Part shown: positions 57,407 through 64,000 of the stretch, piece after piece
Layout of the letters: each line of letters starts with the position of its first letter
Numbering within the stretch: the first letter of the stretch is position 1
From: Nectonema munidae
Lineage: Eukaryota > Nematomorpha > Nectonematoida > Nectonematidae
Assembly (NCBI GenBank): GCA_030549495.1
Contig: JAUIRK010001052.1
Coordinates: 1 to 64,000, forward strand
Reading direction: 5' to 3'
Length of the DNA stretch: 64,000 bases
The notes under the pieces: generated by a model
Told to the model about the DNA's origin: nothing
Database searches by the model: none
What the model saw: only the letters and a program-made list of their open reading frames with translations
Program-made: the position numbers and the translations under genes

Positions 57407-57699
57407 TAAGTGTTTGTGATAGATATTTGCAATGAGTATGATTTTGATGCAAATTCGGTGATTTTTGTAGTAAGTTATGCTGAAACTATAATTACTGCAC
57501 TAACATGAAATATGCATACGAATTTTATCATTTTTAAATGTAAGAGATGCAACCAAACATGTTGCATTGCCAGATTTTAGTTATAGATTATAACCTTCCA
57601 AAAAATTTTATAATTGCAGCGAATTTTTCACCATTATCAAAGAAATTTTAAAGCGTTTGTCTGGAGTTTGGTAAAAGGAGGTTTCGAATATCTCAATAC

Positions 57700-58490
57700 G
57701 ATTTATCTTTCGAAAGTATATTCAGGCCTTGTGTAATGTTAAAAATAATTTATATAATGTAATAGAAAGAATGAAGTCTAAAATCATAACTCAACAAAGA
57801 ACACATCTGAGACTTATGCCACATCCATCATCGTTAAAATTAAGCCAATTAGAAGCATTATTTGCATCTTTAATTTTAAAGCTTCTTAAGATTTTTCTAT
57901 TAATTCAATGATATCCTCAGCATAATCATCTTTTTTGATAATCAACAAATTTTTACTCAAATGTACACTATTGAAGCTTCTTTTTGCATTATACCATTTT
58001 CATCTCGAATTTTTTCAACAATGTTATTTAATTTAGGAAGATTTTTTCAATTGTATAACGATGCTTCAATCCAACTATCCCATCTTGTAACAATAGGAAT
58101 AGGTAGAGAGTTAATTTCAGAAAAAAGATATGTTTTATTTTTTACTGTGGAGATCCTTAAAAATTTAAAATTAAATTATCAATTTCAGGGTAAAAAGTTT
58201 TTAACTTCAATGCACAATTGTGTAAAAGATGCAAAAAACAGGTAATATTAAAAAGGATAGGATACAAAATTTTGAAGTTTATAGCTGCATCTGTATTGTA
58301 TCTAGCAGTGTCAAAAAAAGTGTTTCTTTCAATTTAAACTTCTTCAAAATGTCGACAAAGTGAGTAAGTATTTCAGAGTCGAGATGTTCATTGAAAGCAG
58401 ATGTTTTAATCAGGTAAGTTTTTTGGTGGTTCGATGAGCGTTCTAACAAGAACATTTCCAAATACTTGACCCTAAATTTAATCACCATTA
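57700..58490 (-). pseudogene. hAT-like transposase relic
   Basis: Read from 58,488 downward: SSNHQKTYLIKTSAFNEHLD, EILTHFVDILKKFKLKETLF, then near 58,080-58,110 VTRWDSWIEASLYN, the T-R-W block of hAT transposases in which a target helix follows. Stops are present. It is on the strand opposite to PIGO and only 300 bp downstream of it. Confidence 0.5.
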
Positions 58491-59680
58491 AAAAAATTTA
58501 ATTGACTTAAAATAACATCTTCAAAAAAGCAACACTCAAAACAATTAAATGAATTACACAAAAAACTGAATAAATTTAAAAGACTTTCTATTTATAATTT
58601 TAAGTAAAACTAATTGATAAAAAAATTACTTCCTTAACAACACAAAAAGTAGGGCTGGTGCTAAGTTTTACTGCTTTTCAGCAAAAACCAAAGAATTTAC
58701 TAGGTGAAACCTAACAAAAGCAAATATAAACTTTATTTATAATCAGTTTATTAAAAGAATGGTAGTTCTTCATTCATCTTTTTTCAGTTTCTTTTTATTT
58801 TTTCTGGCCCACTTTCTTTCTCTTTAGTTGATCGAAGAAATGATCCTGCCTTTTCTAAGTAGGTGCAATTCTGATTATTATCAGCCTTTATTATGTTGAA
58901 CGCATGTTCTGCTCTTGAATCTCATATCATTTTTAAGAGTGAAAGTAGATACAGACTTTTCTTTTTGTCTTGCTAAATCATGTTTTTGGCCTACTGTGCA
59001 CGAAATCATAAACTAGTCTTTGATGCAGACTTTTCTTGTAAAGTGTAGGACTTTATTAACTGAAAAACCTTTCAACGGAATTTTGACAATGAGATAAACA
59101 AAAATCAATTTCCATACATGCCATAACTCCTTAAAATCAGCTTGATTTAAAAGTAACGTAGCAAAAAAAACTAGCAAGACCGTTCCTTTTAAAATTGAAT
59201 GTTATAAATTATTCTCTATACTAAAGCCTAGCATCTTTCACAAAATTTTAAAACTTGTTTTTGGCATTTTCGGCAACTTCTGCCTTTACTTTTTTGAGAA
59301 AATACACCTTACCAGCTTTCACCTACACTCCTGAAAACAAAAACTCCTATTTTTCCAGGAATTTCCAGTAAGTGGACACCGTTAAACTCCCTTGGATATT
59401 GTTGAATAACTTTTAGGAATAGCAATGCTTTTTCAAACAAAGTATAAAGCATGCATAGGCAACCTTTGTTCAGATGTGGTCCAGATTATGTTTTCAAAAC
59501 CTGGCAAGAAAGAGCCAGGGGCTATAGTTATAGATTTACAAAATATTTAGGCATACGCATTATACTTACACTTATCCCTTTTAGTGCTGGGCTAAATTTG
59601 TCGGCTCAAGTGCTGGAGGCGTAAAGTGTTCAAATAATTTTTAGATCTATTTTTCTCAGATATTAATAAGTTTTTATAAA
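58491..59680. other. AT-rich stretch with a possible transposon tail
   Basis: On the minus strand near 58,800-58,930 a frame DSRAEHAFNIIKADNNQNCT could be the worn end of a hAT C-terminal domain, but this is weak. Otherwise nothing recognised. Confidence 0.3.
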
Positions 59681-59689
59681 TATTTTTAA

Positions 59690-61985
59690 TGTTACATATA
59701 TATTTCAACTATGCTGAATTCAGTGGTAATGTTAACTTTTTATCAATCCAACCTATCAAAAAAGCGATTTATATTTGACGGATCATCTCTAAAAAGAATT
59801 TTTTATTGAAATAATTATATTAAGTTTTTTACAGATATATACCCATTTTCAAGAATGGTGATATCTCAAAAAGAAACATTTTATCCAAATAATTATAAAG
59901 TTTTTTACACAATTATACTCATTTTCAAGTACCCTGTGTTTACAGGTCATTCCTTTTTTTTTTTATGAAAATCAGTCAAACCTAACAAAAAATTAAAATA
60001 TGACAGCCCATGTCAAAATTAAAATTTTTATTCTTATAAAAAGTTTTTTATACATATATACCCATTTTCAAGTATATAGAATTTAATGGTGATGTCTATT
60101 TTTATGAAATCAATAAAACCTGTCAAAAAATCCATTAACCTATAAATCAATGTCAAATGTATAAACTTCAAAATAAATTCTACTTGCAGTATTTCTTTGG
60201 TAATTATTTTCTGAATTTATTTAATAAACCAATTTTAGGTGTTTAATTCACTCAAAAAAAACTTTTTTAAGGATTTATTTTGAACAGATTTTTTCGTCTC
60301 ACAAAGCATTCTGATTGAAGAATCTTCTTGATGATCTTAGGCTTTTTTTTTTATCAGTTCTGAATATTTGTCAACCAATCTCAGTTCAAAGGTTTTTTCC
60401 GATGAATTATTTGTGATGTTCATTGTCAATTACAAAAAGTTATTCACCTTGTTCATCTAAAAGATTCTCTCTTTCACGCAAAGGAAAAAGATGGATAAAT
60501 TCAATTTTAATTAAAAAATGATCTTAATATGAGATAAAATGTAATAATATTGGCTAGTGGCTGAATTTAGATACAATCTGACATATTCTAAAAATTCAAA
60601 TAAGAAGTCTTACCCAAATTAGCAAAATGTTAACTGATAATCCTAGATGATACAGTTGATAGATCACTGTTAAATATTTTTAAGTTTGCAATAAGAGGAA
60701 CTGCTTTGTTCACAGTCAAGATTTTCGTTTTGAAGTATATAATTAATCTACATATTAGTTCATTAGAACATTGTAGATCTTCACATCTTAATCAAGATAC
60801 ATCATTTTTTAAAATTTGATGTGTCTTTTGATATGCTTTCTGTTTGCTCTAAATATTTTTCATGAATCTGTCACATGTGTGCTACTAATTTTCAAAAGAT
60901 TTTTTTAAATAAATATTTCATACTCAAGATGATTGAAGTAAACTACCTTTATAATTTGAAAAAAATGTATCATTTTTACTAGTACTCATCTGTTAATATA
61001 ACATCGTTTTATCTAGGAGTTTTTTGAAAATAGTTTAATTAAAGAACTCAGTTGTCATTGGAAGTACATCACTAATCATATTGCCACTGTCCAGTTATAT
61101 TTGATCCGTATTACACATAATGAGAGTATTCAAATGAGAATAAGTATATGGTACGATTGGGTATATAAACGGATATTTAATTTTTTGATAATATTTATTC
61201 AAAGAATGTAAAATTGTAATACAGTATAATATATTTGGCATTGATTAGCTTTCAGATATTTTAAAACATAAATGCAAACATACTCCAGAAATGACAATCA
61301 ACATCTTCATTTGGTTCAAAAAAATGGGTATTTTATTAAAATATTCAAAAATATTTCTGTAGACATTAGACGTAAATCGAACATTTGATTGACACTTTCA
61401 GACATTTTAAAACCTTTTAATGCAAGAACGGATTTCAGAAATAAAACTAGCATGGTTGATTTGGTATAAAAACATATTTCATGTAAAGTTAAAGATAATA
61501 TTTTTGGAGATAATTTTCAGATGTAAACAGCAAATTTGATTGACACTGACAGATATTTTAAGACCTCTAAATGTGAAAACTGAGTCCAAAAATGAAACCA
61601 GCATGACCAATTTAGTATAAAACATTTTATGTAAAATTTGAATGAATGTTTTATTAGATATATTTCTGATCAATCAAAATTTTGACTGACATTTTCTAAA
61701 AAGTAGCCATGATTATTGAAAAAATTAAATATATAAAATGTTGCGTTCAAAACTATATAGAAATATAAATTTTCAACGTAGTAATATAGACCCTAAGTTA
61801 TAAGGTTAAATAGTGAGCGATTTTTGATTTTGATTGACAGTTTTTGACCTGAAAGGGTCATTCAACTACCATGAAAATGGTACCAAAAGATGCAGCTAGC
61901 GAATTTGAAGGGATATGATTCAGCCAATTTTGTACAATTATTTTTTAGTGAAGTGGAGCCCCCAATACTAATAGGGTTATTATAC
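59690..61985. repeat. dispersed repeat with tandem units, copy C (longest)
   Basis: The order is the same as in copy A: a block of ~145-bp units around CATTTTCAAG and TAAAAAGTTTTTTA (59,690-60,110), a shared middle (60,140-60,400: TATAAACTTCAAAATAAATT, AAACTTTTTTAAGGATTTAT), a less similar stretch, then three to four of the AGAAATGAAAC / GATTTGGTATAAAAACATAT units (61,230-61,690), and the tail that also stands at 1-310. It codes for nothing recognisable. Confidence 0.75.
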
Positions 61986-64000
61986 TACTGATTTTTTTAA
62001 ATTTATTATTATTTGGGCTTGTCTCAATTGGTGAAATGGTAGAGGCGGCTACTCTTACATTATTTAAATTTCAAAGTGAAAAGTAGAAATTAATTCTAAA
62101 AGAAGAGGAAGAAAAAAAGGAGTCTTAGTACACTTTATTTAAGCGGGAAAGGAAGAAAAATACAAAGACTTGTGCGAAGCTGTGTTAATCAAATGTTGGC
62201 ATAGAAGCTGAAGATTAATTTAATTTTTCAGATGATCATTCACATTAATATTTTTAATAATAGTTGTGGTTCTATTTTCTATGATTTCTATTATTTTTTT
62301 TCAAGCATGAAGCGTTGAAGCAATTAGGAATGATGGGAAATGCTTGCTTGTCTTATGAACCACGACTGCTAGCTAACCAAATATATTATTTCTTAGAAGC
62401 AAATAGTTGATTACTTTACACACGTGGGTGATTTATGCGGGGGTTTTGCATAAACGAATTAACTTATTTTTATAAATGTGCAAAGCGCCAAATTTTTTTC
62501 TGTTGCTTGTTGAAGTCCCATGTTAACCTCTTTTCAAACACGGTTGACAAATTTTTTTCTACACTCACTCTATATAGAAAAACTCTATAAATCTTAGGCC
62601 CCTTACTAGGTGAAAAAAAACTTTGGATTTTAAAGAAAACAATGCAAAGGGCAAATGCCTTTGAACTTCGAGTCGATTTCGCTATTTAGTTTTTTTATCA
62701 GATTTACCTATAAAAATTGAAATAGTTTCAAGCCTACCCTTTATCTTTGAAAGATAACAAAACCATCTGAAAAATAAATTACTCGTAATAATTACTTTTT
62801 TTAATCTATCTATAAGTGAAACGAAAAAAAAGACAAAATTCGCTTTGATATTTCTAAAATAAATTGATAAGTCCTGAGTGACCTATTATGTCTTGCCGTG
62901 TTTACTGTAGGTCATCAATGACCCATTATGTCTTTTTGAGATTTCAACTCTCATTCTCCTATGTTAATTATTCATGACCCCTCCCTGCCTCTTACCTTTC
63001 AAAAAATGCTTGTACATATTTGATATCGCTCACTGGGGCTTTTTACCCTTATCTTCCCTAAATCTTCCATTTTCATGTCAGATAAAGGAAAAGTAGATCG
63101 GACTATCAAATAAATAAAATATATTAAAGTTCTCGATTTAAGTTTAGATAAAAAAAATTGGGTGCCTTTATATTTTCTTTATAATAGCTCAGTGGTGAAT
63201 TTTTCAAAATAAAAAAAAACAATCAATGAACCTTCATGACCACTTACTCCAATTTTAAATAGTATTGCTGCTGGCGAAAAACATTTTGAACATAGTTTTT
63301 CAGTTGATGCCATTTTATCTTTTTCTCATACATGAAATGTTTCGTAACACAAATGAACAACTATATGTATATTCTCTTACAAAAAATTATAATTTTAGCT
63401 AATATAGTTTTTGACAATTGCAGATTCTAGAAAAAATTTTACAAAATTATATTGAAAATAATTAGAACTTTTTTCACGCCAAACAAAAGTATTTTTCTGT
63501 TTTCATGTTTTTTATTTGGTAGTGATCATAAAAATATAAGAATAGAACGAGTGATGAAGCGAATGTCACGCGTGGATACAGACAGCACTAACACATTCCG
63601 TCACTCATGACCTAATATGAATTGTTAAATTTTCATGCACTTCTCAGCTGATTAGTCAAATGACGTTCTATTAGTAATGCTGAAAACTTAATTAAAATAA
63701 TTTTACATTAAATTTTTTAGTAAAGGATTTAATTAGAACACATTTTTGGGAAAAGAAAAATTTTAAAGTAGCTCCGTGAAATTTTAGCTTAAACATGAAA
63801 TCAAATTTTTATTGTTCAACGGGTAAATTTTTCTTTCGCTATGGTTTCATAAAAATATTTCAATGATTTATTTGAGTTTTTAACATGGGTTATGAGTGAC
63901 CTAAAATGACATAAAGGGTTACAGAATTCCTCCAAAACTATCTACTAAAATCTTCCGAATTGTTTGAAATCTACCAAAATATAAAAAGAACTCTGAATTT
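61986..64000. other. AT-rich end of the window
   Basis: No gene recognised. Words GAGTGACCTATTATGTC (62,877) and the inverted TGACATAAAGGGTTA region (63,908-63,921; on the minus strand TAACCCTTTATGTCATTTTA) resemble the ends of piggyBac-like elements, with related words at 62,915 and 63,600, but boundaries are not clear. Confidence 0.35.

Noticed and set aside
62010-62085. tRNA-like words CTCAATTGGTGAAATGGTAGAGG
   Set aside because: The A-box-like part has no B box or closing acceptor stem; not a tRNA gene.
63590-63925. A piggyBac-like element ending at GACATAAAGGGTTA
   Set aside because: Only one plausible end could be seen and the flanking TTAA is not present as such.
1-64000. CRISPR arrays, bacterial operons and ribosome-binding sites
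   Set aside because: The introns, poly(A) signals and transposon types show an animal nuclear genome; no spaced direct-repeat array is present apart from mini- and microsatellites.
1-64000. LTR elements, Polintons or other virus-like copies
   Set aside because: No protease, integrase, capsid-like frame or paired long terminal repeats were recognised. The zinc-knuckle frame at 39,193-39,732 is LINE ORF1, since an AP endonuclease follows it.

Overview
This is a 64 kb piece of an AT-rich animal nuclear genome, most likely an invertebrate. Seven host genes can be named by reading their proteins. On the plus strand they are RBM22 (a splicing factor, ten exons over 19 kb), NME6 (a nucleoside diphosphate kinase), a puromycin-sensitive aminopeptidase, PSMG3 (a proteasome assembly chaperone) and PIGO (a GPI-anchor ethanolamine phosphate transferase). 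On the minus strand they are TMEM208 (an ER membrane protein) and a small Ras-like GTPase. Six of the seven have no intron in the coding region; only RBM22 is split. The phylum cannot be fixed from the sequence. The mobile-element families present (piggyBac, hAT, Tigger, a protein family carrying the motif EQGERFHQD) are common in arthropods, cnidarians and other invertebrates.

Layout. 1-6.7 kb: repeats, two hAT-like short elements and an internally deleted Tigger element. 6.8-7.3 kb: TMEM208 (-), a patch of higher GC. 7.5-11.8 kb: a composite hAT-like repeat with a tRNA-type SINE, then the worn ends of two LINEs. 12.2-31.6 kb: RBM22; intron 4 holds a Tc1/mariner-like remnant and a minus-strand EQGERFHQD element, intron 8 a worn piggyBac, intron 9 (8 kb) a piggyBac with clear TTAA ends that holds a TG/CG array, which holds a 3.15-kb hAT-like element, which holds four smaller insertions. 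31.7-32.4 kb: a clean 731-bp hAT-type short element. 33.0-33.5 kb: the Ras-like gene (-). 34.5-36.0 kb: the youngest-looking piggyBac. 38.2-43.1 kb: a hAT element with a SINE in one end and a LINE fragment fused to its transposase remnant. 43.7-44.2 kb: NME6. 45.7-50.4 kb: a dispersed repeat built of ~140-bp tandem units, interrupted by a hAT relic. 51.6-57.4 kb: the compact trio aminopeptidase - PSMG3 - PIGO. 57.7-62 kb: another hAT relic and a second long copy of the ~140-bp-unit repeat. 62-64 kb: nothing recognisable except possible element ends.

The most interesting host signal is that all seven genes have a splice-acceptor-like sequence (TTTTAG, TTTCAG or CTTAG) 0-31 nt upstream of the start codon, and that three plus-strand genes lie 88 nt apart and then overlap by 17 nt. 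Together this fits spliced-leader trans-splicing of a polycistronic transcript, although ordinary 5' UTR introns could explain part of it. All boundaries, motifs and family names come from reading the sequence; no search was run.
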